Shown piece after piece: positions 55,774-64,000 of a stretch of DNA of 64,000 nucleotides (position 1 is the first letter of the stretch; each line of letters opens with the position of its first letter). The DNA is from Massilia sp. PAMC28688 (GTDB lineage: Bacteria > Pseudomonadota > Gammaproteobacteria > Burkholderiales > Burkholderiaceae_D): assembly GCF_019443445.1 (NCBI RefSeq), contig NZ_CP080378.1, forward strand, positions 2,170,001 through 2,234,000, in the 5' to 3' direction. The notes beneath the pieces were generated by a model. It did no database searches. It was not told where the DNA came from and saw only the letters and a program-made list of their open reading frames with translations. The translations under genes were made by a program, and so were the position numbers.

Positions 55774-56775
55774 TTACTGCCGCGTCGTGAAGGACCAGCT
55801 CTTGGTGAGCGGCAAGCCATTGAGCGTGCCCACGAACGCCACGTCGTAGGTGGTCGACGGCGAGAGCACTGCCAGCGGCACGATCGACACGGCCGAGCGC
55901 GTCTTGGTATTGACACTGTCGGCGTCGGCACTGAGCAGCCTGGTGGCAATGTCGGCCCCGCCGCGGGGACGCATGGTAAAGCTCGCCACGGTCAGGCGCG
56001 CATCGGCGTCGGCATGCACGCTGATCGGGTAGCCCACCCGGTTCTGGTTGGGTACGGGATCGGGTGCTTCATTGTCGCTGTTGAAGTCGCGCAGGACGTT
56101 GGTGTGGCCATCGATCGGCCAGGTCACGACATTGCCGGCACCCAAGCCAGGCCCATAGCCATTGTTGGCGCCAAAGTTAATGGTCAGCACGTTGTAGCCA
56201 CGGCTGTCGGCCAGCGCGCCGGCGCCGATTTCCTTGAAGCGGGGCTCGAAAATGGCAAAGCGGTGGTAAATGGCCGTGATCAACTCTTCGGCCAGGTAGA
56301 CGCCGGACGTCGAGGTGCTGGCGGAAATGACTTCGCCGTAAAAATAATTGGTCGGATTGGCGTAGCCGGCGCGCTGCAGGCGGTCGAACAGCGACACGCC
56401 GGTAAAGCCAGGCTTGCCCACTTCCTGCACGTGGGTCACTTCGTTCAAGCGCTGGTAGTTCGAGTGTCCCTCGGCAGCGCTGTCAATCAAAGCATTCCTT
56501 GGCAGCACCGACAAGCCGGCCTGCTGGCGCCGGAAATTGAGCCAGTTCAAGCCATCGGTGGCCACATTGCCCGTCACCGGCGGCGCGCCTGGTTCAAGCG
56601 GCACCGGTGTGGCAGGCGGCGGCGTGACCGGCGGTGGCTGGATGATAGGTGGCGGCTGCGTGCCCGGAGGCGGATTGTTGACACCATCGCTGCTGCTGCC
56701 ACCGCCACAGGCGGTCAGCGCGAGCGTGATCAGCAAGCCAATGCTACTCTTTTGCCACCCTTTAATTGTTTTCAT
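55774..56775 (-). CDS. CAP (SCP/PR-1) domain lipoprotein
   Basis: 333 residues from the ATG at 56775, backed by an AGGAG site. The signal peptide ends in the lipobox LALTAC (Cys24), followed by GGGSS and a Pro-rich linker (~30-65) and then a CAP domain (~75-210: LNWLNFRRQQAGLSVLP, HSNYQRLNEVTHVQEVG, ITAIYHRFAIFEPRFKEIGAG). The C-terminal ~110 residues form a beta domain ending SWSFTTRQ. CAP proteins occur on surfaces with varied roles. It is an outer-membrane or periplasmic lipoprotein whose function is not known. Confidence 0.9.
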   Translation of the reverse strand: MKTIKGWQKSSIGLLITLALTACGGGSSSDGVNNPPPGTQPPPIIQPPPVTPPPATPVPLEPGAPPVTGNVATDGLNWLNFRRQQAGLSVLPRNALIDSAAEGHSNYQRLNEVTHVQEVGKPGFTGVSLFDRLQRAGYANPTNYFYGEVISASTSTSGVYLAEELITAIYHRFAIFEPRFKEIGAGALADSRGYNVLTINFGANNGYGPGLGAGNVVTWPIDGHTNVLRDFNSDNEAPDPVPNQNRVGYPISVHADADARLTVASFTMRPRGGADIATRLLSADADSVNTKTRSAVSIVPLAVLSPSTTYDVAFVGTLNGLPLTKSWSFTTRQ

Positions 56776-56928
56776 GAACTGCTCCTGCGAGGATTCTGTA
56801 CGGATAGATTCTAGAGGAAATCGGGATCGGGTGAGATTTGTTTGCGGCAGGTTTTGATGCGGTGTGGCGCACTTGCCCTGTAAAATAGGCACAGCCTTGC
56901 CATCCTTATCACAACGACTGCGAACCCA

Positions 56929-57708
56929 TTGAAACCGACCCGCCAGCAACGCCTTGCGCGTGCCAAGTTTGCCCTGCCAAGTTTTGTCACCCTGCTATCG
57001 ATTGCCTGTGGCTTCAGCAGCATTGTGCTGTCGGTTGAAAACGCGCACATCGGCGCCGCTGCCGATTACCGCATGGCGGCCTTCCTGCTGGTGCTGGCCG
57101 GCGTGTTCGACGCGCTCGATGGCTACGTGGCGCGCCTGACGTCCACCCAGTCCGAATTCGGCATGCAGCTCGATTCCATTGCCGACGTCATGAATTTTGG
57201 CTGCGCCCCGGGCCTCTTGCTGTACTGCTATGGCTTCACGCTGCTCGGGGCCGACCATCCCACCCTGCTGCGCATGGGCGGCCTGGCGTGCTTCATCTTT
57301 GTCGCCTGCGGCGCCTTGCGCCTGGCGCGCTTCAATGTCAGCGTGGGCCGCACCGACCCGCGCTACTTTGTCGGCATGCCGATTACGGCCGGTGCGGCCT
57401 GCGTGGCGTCGGTGGTGGTGGCCTGGCCCCAGCCCCTGCAGGGCATGGCCCAGGCCGCTGGGCTGGTGGCACTGCTGGTGGCCGTGGGCACGCTCATGGT
57501 GTCCACCGTGCGCTTCCCCAGCTCCAAGCAAAAGAAAAGTCCGCTGCTGCTGGCGCTGGTGGCCATTGCCCTGGTGCTGCTGGCCGTGCTGCAGTGGCGC
57601 TTCTTCGTGCTGTTCTTCCTCATTTATATCAGCGCCACGCTGCTGATCAACATTGGCTGGCAGATGGGCTGGCGCGGCGTGCCGCCACCGGAAGTGTTCG
57701 AAGACTAA
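56929..57708 (+). CDS. pssA: CDP-diacylglycerol-serine O-phosphatidyltransferase
   Basis: 259 residues from a TTG at 56929; no ATG gives the family N-terminus (FALPSFVTLLSIACGFSSI). The CDP-alcohol phosphotransferase motif is complete at ~62-85: FDALDGYVARL, then S-x8-G-MQLDSIAD with all four Asp. About seven membrane helices. It makes phosphatidylserine from CDP-diacylglycerol and serine, the first committed step to phosphatidylethanolamine, in the inner membrane. It is divergent from the CAP lipoprotein gene and probably monocistronic. Confidence 0.95.
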   Translation: MKPTRQQRLARAKFALPSFVTLLSIACGFSSIVLSVENAHIGAAADYRMAAFLLVLAGVFDALDGYVARLTSTQSEFGMQLDSIADVMNFGCAPGLLLYCYGFTLLGADHPTLLRMGGLACFIFVACGALRLARFNVSVGRTDPRYFVGMPITAGAACVASVVVAWPQPLQGMAQAAGLVALLVAVGTLMVSTVRFPSSKQKKSPLLLALVAIALVLLAVLQWRFFVLFFLIYISATLLINIGWQMGWRGVPPPEVFED

Positions 57709-57725
57709 CGCCAGTCCGGCCGGGC

Positions 57726-58037
57726 CTACGCGAACTTGTCGAGCATGGCGGCCAGGCTGCTGGCGCGTGCCTGGGCACTGTGCAGGTCTTCGGCATTGGC
57801 GCTCTGGGTCACGATGCTGGCGGTGAGCAGCTGGACAAAGGAGCGGTCGAGCGCCTTGCGCGCCGCCGCCATTTGCTGGGCCACCGCGTTGCAGTCGCCC
57901 GGTACATCGGCCATGGCAATGAGTCGCTGCACGCCGCGCAGCTGGCCTTCCACGCGCGCCAGCCGGTGCAGCAAATCCTTCTTTTGCGCCAGGGTGAGGG
58001 CGCTGCCCTCGACGATGGTAAGGGCGCTGTCGGCCAT
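57726..58037 (-). CDS. FrmR/CsoR-family regulator lacking the metal-site His
   Basis: 103 residues from the ATG at 58037. The three-helix family fold is clear (KKDLLHRLARVEGQLRGVQR, then CNAVAQQMAAARKALDRSF). The conserved Cys is Cys49, but the His normally 25 residues later is Ser74, and the further ligand position of CsoR is Gln78. A metal site therefore looks absent; a Cys-only mode, such as formaldehyde or reactive-sulfur sensing, is possible. It is the last gene of a minus-strand run with an aldo-keto reductase 10 bp upstream, a plausible target. Confidence 0.85.
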   Translation of the reverse strand: MADSALTIVEGSALTLAQKKDLLHRLARVEGQLRGVQRLIAMADVPGDCNAVAQQMAAARKALDRSFVQLLTASIVTQSANAEDLHSAQARASSLAAMLDKFA

Positions 58038-58047
58038 GGTCCGCCCT

Positions 58048-58974
58048 TTACGCGACTTCGTGGCCGCGCGCGGCGCGCAGGATGGTGAACCACTGCTCCT
58101 TCGACAGCGTGAAGCCGGTGCCGGCGACGGCCACCGCGATCGCTTCAATGCGGCCGGTGCCGGTCAGCGGAATCGGGCGGCACGGCAGCTGCATGATCCA
58201 CGCGAACACCACGCTGGCAAAAGGCTGGCCCAGGTCATCGGCAATGGTCTTGATGACCAGGCGCAGATGGTCGGCCTGGCCTTCGCCGGCCGAGAACAGG
58301 CGGCCACCGGCCAGCGGTGACCAGATCATCGGCGCCACGCCCACATCCTGCAGGCCGTCGAAGGTCTGGTCGAACATGGGGTCCAGGTGCAGCGGCGAAA
58401 ACTCGACCTGGTTGGTGGCCAGGGCAATGCGCTTGTTGAGTGATTCAAACTGGTGGCGGCTGAAGTTGGACACGCCAAAGTGGCCTACCTTGCCGGCCTG
58501 GCGCAGGCGTTCGAAGGTGCGCGCCATCTCGTCAAAATCCATCAGCGGGTCGGGCCGGTGGATCAGCAGCAGGTCCAGGTGCTCGGTGCCCAGGCTGCGC
58601 AGCGACTGTTCCACCGAGGCGGTGATGTGGGCGGCGCTGGTATCGTAGTGCTGGATGCCGTGCTGCGGGCGCTGCGGCGACACCAGCTTGATGCCGCACT
58701 TGGAAATGATTTCAATTCGGTCGCGCAGCGAAGGCTGCAGGCGCAGCGCGTCGCCGAACAGGGACTCCACGCCGTAGCCGCCATAAATGTCGGCATGGTC
58801 AAAGCTGGTTACGCCCAGCTCGATGCAGCGCTCGATGAAGGCCACGCGCTGCTCGGGGGCCATGTTCCACTCGCTCATGCGCCACATGCCGGCGACAATG
58901 CGCGACAGCGCCGGGCCGCCGCTGCGGCTTGTCACGCGCGGGCAGCGGATGGCTCCAGACAAGGCAGGGTTCAT
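58048..58974 (-). CDS. aldo/keto reductase (YdhF-like)
   Basis: 308 residues from the ATG at 58974, with an AAGGAG site five bases upstream. Catalytic tetrad positions are visible: Asp and Tyr in SFDHADIYGGYG, Lys in IISKCG and His in LLIHRPDP. The family text continues with GKVGHFGVSNFSRHQFE and TNQVEFSPLHL and the NADPH-site tail. It is a cytoplasmic NADPH-dependent reductase of aldehydes or ketones; substrate unknown. It lies between dacC-type and FrmR-like genes on the same strand, with 8- and 10-bp gaps, so it is operonic. Confidence 0.92.
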   Translation of the reverse strand: MNPALSGAIRCPRVTSRSGGPALSRIVAGMWRMSEWNMAPEQRVAFIERCIELGVTSFDHADIYGGYGVESLFGDALRLQPSLRDRIEIISKCGIKLVSPQRPQHGIQHYDTSAAHITASVEQSLRSLGTEHLDLLLIHRPDPLMDFDEMARTFERLRQAGKVGHFGVSNFSRHQFESLNKRIALATNQVEFSPLHLDPMFDQTFDGLQDVGVAPMIWSPLAGGRLFSAGEGQADHLRLVIKTIADDLGQPFASVVFAWIMQLPCRPIPLTGTGRIEAIAVAVAGTGFTLSKEQWFTILRAARGHEVA

Positions 58975-58982
58975 CGCACTCC

Positions 58983-60128
58983 TTATTTGAACCACAGGCG
59001 CATCGAATCCCAGGCCCGGCCGAAGACCGTGGCCTGGCTCACTTCTTCCAGCGCGACCACCGGCAGCTGCATCATTGGCTTGCCGTCCACCATCATCTTG
59101 AGGGTGCCGACGCGGCTGTTGAGCGGCAGCGGCGCCACCAGCGGGTCCTTGCGCTCCAGCACAGGCTTCATCTTGCCGGCCACGCCTTTGGGCACGGTCA
59201 CCACCACATCATTGGTAAAGCCGATCTTGACGTTGCTGGACGAACCTTTCCACACTTCCGGCGTGGCGATCACCTGGCCCTTGGAGTACAGCTTGACGGT
59301 GTCGAAATTCTGGAAGCCCCAGTTGAGCAGCTTCTGGCTTTCCTGGGTGCGGGCCTGGTCGGACGTGGTGCCGAGCACCACCGAGATCAGGCGCCGCTGC
59401 AGGTTGCCGCTCGGACGGCGGGCCGAGGCAATCATGCCGTAGCCGGAGCCTTCGGTGTGGCCGGTCTTCATGCCGTCCACGGTCGGGTCAAGCCACAGCA
59501 GGCGGTTGCGGTTGGGCTGGGTGATCTTGTTGTAGGTGAAGCTCTTGACCGAGTCGATCTTGTAATACTCGGGGAAGTCCCGGATCACGCGCGCGGCCAG
59601 GATCGACAGGTCTTGTGCGGTGGAGTAGTTGTCCGGGTGCGGCAGGCCGTGGGGATTGCCGAAACGGGTGTTCTTCAGGCCCATGCGCTGGGCTTCCTTG
59701 TTCATCAAGAACACAAACGCGCTTTCGTCGCCGGCCACCGCTTCGGCCAGGGCCACGGCAGCATCGTTACCCGACTGCACCATCAGACCATGCAGCAAGT
59801 CGTTGATCGAGACCGGTACGGCCGGGTCAATGAACATCTTGGAGCTACTGGCATCGACCTTCCATGCGCGCACCGAGACATTGACCTTTTGATTGAGTTC
59901 CAGCTTCTTGTCGCGCAGGGCGGCAAAGGTCAGGTAGGCGGTCATGATCTTGGTCAGCGAAGCCGGCTCGATGCGGGCCACGGGATCTTGCGAAGCGATG
60001 ACCTGGCCGCTGGTGGCGTCGAGCAGCAGCCACGCGCGCGCGGCAATGGTCGGAGGCGGCAGAGTCTGCGCAACGGCGGCCGAGATGGCCAGCACGCCGG
60101 CAGCAAAGGCTGCGAATAGTTTTTTCAT
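58983..60128 (-). CDS. dacC: D-alanyl-D-alanine carboxypeptidase (PBP5/6 type)
   Basis: 381 residues. A signal peptide ends near AVAQTLPPP (~21). Serine-peptidase motifs are all present: SLTK (57-60), SGN (119-121) and KTG (221-223), followed by the beta-rich PBP5 C-terminal domain and an amphipathic tail (SMRLWFK) that anchors it to the inner membrane. It trims the terminal D-Ala of peptidoglycan stem peptides. The closest symbol could equally be dacA; the choice is not decided by sequence. It heads a minus-strand run with the reductase and regulator genes. Confidence 0.95.
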   Translation of the reverse strand: MKKLFAAFAAGVLAISAAVAQTLPPPTIAARAWLLLDATSGQVIASQDPVARIEPASLTKIMTAYLTFAALRDKKLELNQKVNVSVRAWKVDASSSKMFIDPAVPVSINDLLHGLMVQSGNDAAVALAEAVAGDESAFVFLMNKEAQRMGLKNTRFGNPHGLPHPDNYSTAQDLSILAARVIRDFPEYYKIDSVKSFTYNKITQPNRNRLLWLDPTVDGMKTGHTEGSGYGMIASARRPSGNLQRRLISVVLGTTSDQARTQESQKLLNWGFQNFDTVKLYSKGQVIATPEVWKGSSSNVKIGFTNDVVVTVPKGVAGKMKPVLERKDPLVAPLPLNSRVGTLKMMVDGKPMMQLPVVALEEVSQATVFGRAWDSMRLWFK

Positions 60129-60179
60129 GGATGTGTACTCAAAAAAAGATGCCGCTAAAGAATGCGGCCAATTATAGCC

Positions 60180-60821
60180 CTAGCGCACGGGATCGCTGTC
60201 CCTGCGCCACAGTTGCATCACCAGGGTTTTGATGTGTCCCAGCTTGCGGTGGAAAAAGTGGTCAGCGCCCGGAATGACGATGACGGGAATGTCTTGCGGC
60301 CTGGCCCAGTCGAGCACCTGGGCCAGGGTGATGGTGTCATCCTGTTCGCCATGGATCAGGATGGTGTCGGCCGGGACCTCGGGCATGGGCCACTTGCCGG
60401 CAGCGGTGCCAACCAGTACCAGGCGTTCGGCCGGGCGCCCTTGCGCCATCAGGCGCTGCTGCAACTGGGCCTGGACAAAGGTGCCGAAGGAAAAGCCGGT
60501 CAGGGCAATCGGCAGGCCCGGATAGCGCCCCTGCATATGCTCGAGCATGATGAGCATGTCTTCGGTTTCGCCGGCGCCTTCGTCATGCACGCCTTCGGAG
60601 GCGCCCACGCCGCGAAAGTTAAAGCGCGCCGCCACGTAGCCCAGGGCCACGAAGGTGCGGGCCAGGGTGGCGGCAACCTTGTTGTCCATGGTGCCGCCAT
60701 ACAGGGGATGCGGGTGGGCCACCAGCGCAATGCCGCGCGGCGCATCCGGCGGCGCGTCGAGCAGGCATTCCATGTTGCCGGCGTGGCCGGCCAGGGTAAA
60801 TTTTTCCGATTGTTTGTTCAT
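60180..60821 (-). CDS. alpha/beta hydrolase
   Basis: 213 residues. The nucleophile elbow GFSFGTF (~105-111), the Asp in HGEQDD and the His in ADHFF complete a catalytic triad, and the opening RGIALVAHPHPLYGGTMDNK is the short-chain hydrolase pattern often labelled as an alpha/beta hydrolase fold dienelactone-hydrolase-like protein. It is cytoplasmic, with no signal peptide; the substrate is unknown. It lies 12 bp after the 2Fe-2S protein gene, so the two are probably co-transcribed. Confidence 0.9.
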   Translation of the reverse strand: MNKQSEKFTLAGHAGNMECLLDAPPDAPRGIALVAHPHPLYGGTMDNKVAATLARTFVALGYVAARFNFRGVGASEGVHDEGAGETEDMLIMLEHMQGRYPGLPIALTGFSFGTFVQAQLQQRLMAQGRPAERLVLVGTAAGKWPMPEVPADTILIHGEQDDTITLAQVLDWARPQDIPVIVIPGADHFFHRKLGHIKTLVMQLWRRDSDPVR

Positions 60822-60833
60822 TGATCCCAGTGC

Positions 60834-61151
60834 TCAGATCTTCAGGCGTTCCACCACCTTACCGCCCACCAGGTGGGAGTCGATGATGTCGTCAATGTCG
60901 GTGGTGTCGACGTAGGTGTACCAGGTTCCTTCGGGATAGACCACCAGCACCGGGCCTTCTTCGCAGCGGTCCAGGCAGCCTGCCTGGTTGACCCGGATCT
61001 TGCCGGGCCCGTTCAGTCCCAGCTGCTTGATGCGCTTCTTGGCGTGCTGCTGGGCCACCTGCGCACCCTGGGCGCCGCAGCATGGCCGTCCGTCTTCACG
61101 CTGGTTCATGCAGAAGAACACGTGCTGCTGGAAGAATGGCTTGTCGCTCAT
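60834..61151 (-). CDS. thioredoxin-like [2Fe-2S] ferredoxin
   Basis: 105 residues. Four Cys fit the thioredoxin-like 2Fe-2S pattern: Cys14 (VFFCMN), Cys24 or 25 (GRPCCG), Cys59 and Cys63 (QAGCLDRCEEGP). The end VDTTDIDDIIDSHL is typical of the small stand-alone proteins of this group related to the NuoE/HoxE fold. It probably carries electrons for an unknown partner in the cytoplasm. It is translated ahead of the hydrolase gene. Confidence 0.92.
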   Translation of the reverse strand: MSDKPFFQQHVFFCMNQREDGRPCCGAQGAQVAQQHAKKRIKQLGLNGPGKIRVNQAGCLDRCEEGPVLVVYPEGTWYTYVDTTDIDDIIDSHLVGGKVVERLKI

Positions 61152-61244
61152 GGTCTGTTCTTTTCGCGAGGGAAGAAATTGCCATGATAGCGTAGGCGGG
61201 GCGATCAGGGGCGATGCGCTTGCGCGCGCCAGGCCCCTGCGGCG

Positions 61245-62402
61245 CTAGCGGCGGCGGTCGGCCACACGGTTCAGTTTGTGCGACGGCAACATCAAAAACC
61301 ACACGGCAAGAAGCGGCCAGACCAGGGACAGGAATTGGGCGGCGCCGTTAAAGTTCAGGAACTTGCCCTGGACCCAGCCTTGCAAGGTGGCGGAAAAGTA
61401 AGGGTTGACCGGGATGGTGTTCACCACCAGCAAACTGAGCAGCAAGGTGGCGATGGCCAGCCGCCGCTGCGCGACCTGGGGCGCAAATGCCAGGCCCGAG
61501 AGCATGATCACGCCAATCAAAAAGCCGCCCTGGGCGCCGGGCGTAATCCAGGCAAAGGCGTTGGCCGGGGTGAACTGCAGGGAGCTGGCCAGGGTCTTGA
61601 ACAGCAGGCCAATGGCCAGCATGGCCAGCACCAGGCGCGTGCGCGGCGCACCCCGGTTGAGCAGGCACAGCATGGTCAGCACGGCGCCGGTCATGCCGCA
61701 GGCCGTGATCACGGTTTCCGACAGCAGGAATTGTTCCGACGTCATGGCCTTGCCGGGGCGCAGCATGGCCACCAGGTCGATGTCGGTGTCGAGTCCGCGC
61801 GAGAGCCAGCCGGACAGGATGGGCAGCAGCTGGCCATGCCCGAACAGGTAGCCCACCGGATAGATCTGGGCCAGCGGCCACAGGGCCAGCAGCACCAGGC
61901 CCTGGCTGGCGTGGGGTGCGAACCAGCGCTTGCGGGTCTGGTACAGGCGGCTTTCATTGAGGTAGGAACGGGCCCCGGCCAGGCCGATAAAGGCGCCCAC
62001 CAGGGCGCCGGCCGAATTGGTCATGAAGTCGAGATTGGATGGCACGCGGCTGGGCAGGTACGTCTGCACCGCTTCCATGATGCCCGACACCAGCACCCCC
62101 AGCACGGCGGCGCCGATGATGGCCCAGATGCCGCGCAGCCAGGGGTAGATGGCCAGTACCAGCAGCATGCCGAGCGGGATGTAGCCAATGATGTTGACCA
62201 CCACGTCGAACCCGGTCCAGTACTGCGGCATGTTCAGCGTCAGGAAGGTGAACGGCGACAGGCCGGCACCACGCCAGCCCGAAAACGGGAACCAGCTGGC
62301 GTAGACGATCAGCAGCAGGTAGGCCAGCAGCGCGGCCCGCGACACGGGCGATCCGCGCGGCTCGCGCCGTGGTTCGGTGCTGACGACCTCGTTGCCGCTC
62401 AT
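61245..62402 (-). CDS. VanZ-family multi-pass membrane protein
   Basis: 385 residues with about ten hydrophobic helices. The N-terminal VanZ-like domain (~20-150) has VYASWFPFSGWRG, FDVVVNIIGYIPLGMLLVL and VQTYLPSRVPSNLDFMTNS-type text with the usual Asn/Asp in membrane. The C-terminal half is a further set of helices not assigned. VanZ proteins modify or sense envelope components; the exact role is unknown. Its start overlaps the stop of the upstream lipoprotein gene (ATGA), linking it to the MlaD/PqiC operon. Confidence 0.88.
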   Translation of the reverse strand: MSGNEVVSTEPRREPRGSPVSRAALLAYLLLIVYASWFPFSGWRGAGLSPFTFLTLNMPQYWTGFDVVVNIIGYIPLGMLLVLAIYPWLRGIWAIIGAAVLGVLVSGIMEAVQTYLPSRVPSNLDFMTNSAGALVGAFIGLAGARSYLNESRLYQTRKRWFAPHASQGLVLLALWPLAQIYPVGYLFGHGQLLPILSGWLSRGLDTDIDLVAMLRPGKAMTSEQFLLSETVITACGMTGAVLTMLCLLNRGAPRTRLVLAMLAIGLLFKTLASSLQFTPANAFAWITPGAQGGFLIGVIMLSGLAFAPQVAQRRLAIATLLLSLLVVNTIPVNPYFSATLQGWVQGKFLNFNGAAQFLSLVWPLLAVWFLMLPSHKLNRVADRRR

Positions 62403-63052
62403 TGCTTCGGCACCACCTGCGCGGTGGGCAGGCTGGCCAGCCAGGCCACCATGTCGGCCGCGATGGCGTCGGTGGCGGCGGTCAGGGCGCGTGCGCCGCC
62501 GGCCGCATCGGCCGTGGTGGCGCTGATCTTGCGGCTGAAGATTTTCTGGTCGACCAGCTTGTGCTGCTGGAACAGCGATGCACGCAGGGTCACCTGGCCA
62601 TAGCTTTGCGCCACGCTGTCGAAGCTGTGGTTGAAGTCATCCATTTCCAGGCGCAGGATCTTGATCCCGGCCGAGGCGTCGGTCGGCGTGAGCACCTTGG
62701 CGCCGCTCTGGCCGAAGCGTGTCTTGAGGCGCTGGGTGACCAGCTGCAGGGGCGTGGCTGCCCAGCGGCTGTTGCTGTACACGCGCGACTGCAGGGGATC
62801 GGCGTAATTGAGCCGGTAGTACATGCGCTCGCTGTCAAAGGCGGCCGAGCCGGTGACGTCGGTCACCACCACGGCATCGATCGATGCCGGTGCCGGTGCG
62901 GCGGCCGTGGTGGCGGGGCCGAAGTCGTAGCTGGCATTGCGCGGCGCCTTTTCGGTGGCGCAGCCGGCCAGCAGCACTGCGGCCAGGAGGGCGCCCAGGG
63001 CGGCGGCGCGGGGCAGGAATGGCGTCAGGGATGAATGCATGCTGGTCCTCAT
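62399..63052 (-). CDS. ABC-type transport auxiliary lipoprotein (PqiC/DUF330-like)
   Basis: 217 residues from the ATG that overlaps the mlaD stop (ATGA); a later ATG at 63040 is possible. The lipobox is LLAGC (Cys31). The mature domain has ERMYYRLNYADPLQSRVYSNSRWA-type text and WAATPLQLVTQRL, the PqiC/YmbA fold, and ends with VVPKQ. Such lipoproteins complete MCE lipid-transport systems at the outer membrane. It stands between the MlaD-type gene and vanZ, in the same operon. Confidence 0.9.
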   Translation of the reverse strand: MRTSMHSSLTPFLPRAAALGALLAAVLLAGCATEKAPRNASYDFGPATTAAAPAPASIDAVVVTDVTGSAAFDSERMYYRLNYADPLQSRVYSNSRWAATPLQLVTQRLKTRFGQSGAKVLTPTDASAGIKILRLEMDDFNHSFDSVAQSYGQVTLRASLFQQHKLVDQKIFSRKISATTADAAGGARALTAATDAIAADMVAWLASLPTAQVVPKQ

Positions 63053-63984
63053 TTGGTCGGTGGCACAAAGCCCGGTTCACCCGGGCCGGGCGCGCCGTCC
63101 GGGGCGCCGAACAGGATGCTTTGCGGGCGGTTGCTCAGGGCGTCGGCGGTGCGGCGCACGGCGCGCAGCGAGGTCTTGGCCTCGTCGGCCATGCTGGTCA
63201 GGTGCGGCAGGGTTTGCAGTTCCAGTTCGCTGGTGACCGCTTCGAGCGAGCCGCCCACGCGGTCGACCGTCGTGTTCAGGCGCGCGATCGGCCCGTCCGG
63301 CGCCTGCAGCGTGGTGGCCAGCTGGTCGTAATTGCGGGCAGCCTGGTTGGCGCTGTTGGACAGGTCGCGGATCGAGACCAATGTCTGGTCGGCCTGGTTG
63401 GCCAGGGCCGGCAGGCGGGCCAGGGTTGGCTCCAGCGCGCGCGGCACCGCTTCCAGCGCGTCGGCCGCTTTTCCCACGCGGTCAAAGGCGCCCAGGATCA
63501 CCTTCTGGTTGGCCGGGCTGACCAGGTTTTCGACGCTGGTGGCAATGCGCTCGGCTTTTTCCAGGATCACCATGCCGCGCTTTTCCAGCTGGTCCAGAAA
63601 GCCCGGGCGCAGCGGGATGCGGGCCACCTGCTGCGCGCTGCTGGGCAGCAGGGCCGAGCCGACCTTTTCATCATCGAGCTGAATGAAGGCAATGCCCGTC
63701 ACGCCCTGGTAGCCAAGGGTGGCGAAGGTGGTGCGCGTGACCGGGGCCGCCTTGTCCACCGACAGGCGAATCAGGATCTGGCCGGCGCGCGACTGGTCAA
63801 AGATGATCTCGTCGACCTTGCCCACTTCCAGGCCGCGGTAGCGCACCGTGGCCTGGGGATTCAAGCCCGGGATCGACTGCACGGTGGCGATTTCGTAGGG
63901 CACGCGCTCGGTATTGTCGCGGTTGAACCAGAGGCCCGCCAGGACGGTGGCCACCAGCAGGGCAATGGTGAAAAAGCCCGTCAT
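63049..63984 (-). CDS. MlaD family protein (MCE domain)
   Basis: 311 residues. One N-terminal membrane helix (FFTIALLVATVLAGLWF, ~4-20) precedes an MCE domain (~38-120: TVRYRGLEVGKVDEIIFD and ILIRLSVDKAAPVTRTT). A long helical region of coiled-coil character follows (~150-295) and a short Pro-rich end. MCE proteins form hexameric rings that shuttle lipids across the periplasm with an ABC transporter. The start overlaps the stop of a gene upstream, presumably the ATPase, and the end is coupled to the PqiC-like lipoprotein. Confidence 0.93.
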   Translation of the reverse strand: MTGFFTIALLVATVLAGLWFNRDNTERVPYEIATVQSIPGLNPQATVRYRGLEVGKVDEIIFDQSRAGQILIRLSVDKAAPVTRTTFATLGYQGVTGIAFIQLDDEKVGSALLPSSAQQVARIPLRPGFLDQLEKRGMVILEKAERIATSVENLVSPANQKVILGAFDRVGKAADALEAVPRALEPTLARLPALANQADQTLVSIRDLSNSANQAARNYDQLATTLQAPDGPIARLNTTVDRVGGSLEAVTSELELQTLPHLTSMADEAKTSLRAVRRTADALSNRPQSILFGAPDGAPGPGEPGFVPPTK

Positions 63985-64000
63985 TAAAGCATGCGATCTG
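63984..64000 (-). CDS. 3' end of the upstream operon gene, cut by window edge
   Basis: Only five codons are visible (D-R-M-L then stop). The TAA shares its last base with the mlaD ATG (TAATG). By operon order it is probably the ABC transporter ATP-binding protein that partners MlaD, but the fragment itself cannot show this. Confidence 0.35.

Overview
The window looks like part of a high-GC betaproteobacterial chromosome, most likely an Oxalobacteraceae relative (Massilia, Duganella or Janthinobacterium type). This rests on the replication-origin order (gyrB-dnaN-dnaA | rpmH-rnpA-yidD-yidC-mnmE) and on the protein families present. It is an inference from gene content, not a database match.

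Layout. (1) 1-8,900: housekeeping and exported proteins: the 3' end of an alpha-amylase with FN3 and starch-binding modules, a beta-helix protein, a tRNA-Cys, a DUF4142 protein, a diguanylate cyclase, a frameshifted PD40 remnant, a DUF2254 membrane protein, an MscS channel and an Lrp/AsnC regulator. (2) 8,880-31,360: a type VI secretion accessory island with two vgrG modules. Module 1 (minus strand) is vgrG, a DUF4123 adaptor, a VasX-like membrane effector and a DUF6708 protein. Beside it lie a mosaic gene scar, a second DUF6708 paralogue and four Imm11-like immunity genes. Module 2 (plus strand) is vgrG followed by an 807-residue effector carrying LysM, peptidoglycan-binding, M15 peptidase and GH24 lysozyme domains. 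Exported proteins flank it; one resembles XAC2610, the lysozyme-effector inhibitor of Xanthomonas. (3) 31,450-34,000: a P-type cation ATPase. (4) 34,086-39,771: a triple 34-bp tandem repeat, then a tightly packed five-gene operon with lower GC than its surroundings: an SPPY-type DNA methyltransferase, a BglII-like protein, a ParB-like protein, an SNF2-like helicase and a DUF3883 PD-(D/E)XK-like protein. This is the best candidate for an undescribed system, probably phage defence. (5) 40,238-49,871: the origin-region core genes. (6) 49,980-64,000: accessory metabolism and envelope functions: DUF805, GFA, VOC, a YciI-YciI-ECF sigma operon, lipoproteins, an Hpt protein, PssA, a FrmR-like regulator lacking its metal-site His, an aldo-keto reductase, a D,D-carboxypeptidase, a hydrolase, a 2Fe-2S protein, VanZ, and a PqiC/MlaD-type lipid-transport operon that runs off the end.

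How the parts may work together. The T6SS modules pair delivery tips with adaptors, effectors and candidate immunity proteins. No structural T6SS genes (sheath, baseplate, membrane complex) are present, so these would be orphan vgrG loci served by an apparatus encoded elsewhere. In the five-gene operon three junctions overlap and one has a 2-nt gap, so its products probably act as one unit. The methyltransferase and BglII-like protein suggest restriction-modification ancestry. The BglII-like protein has Gln where the catalytic Glu is expected, so cleavage may have passed to the DUF3883/SNF2 components.
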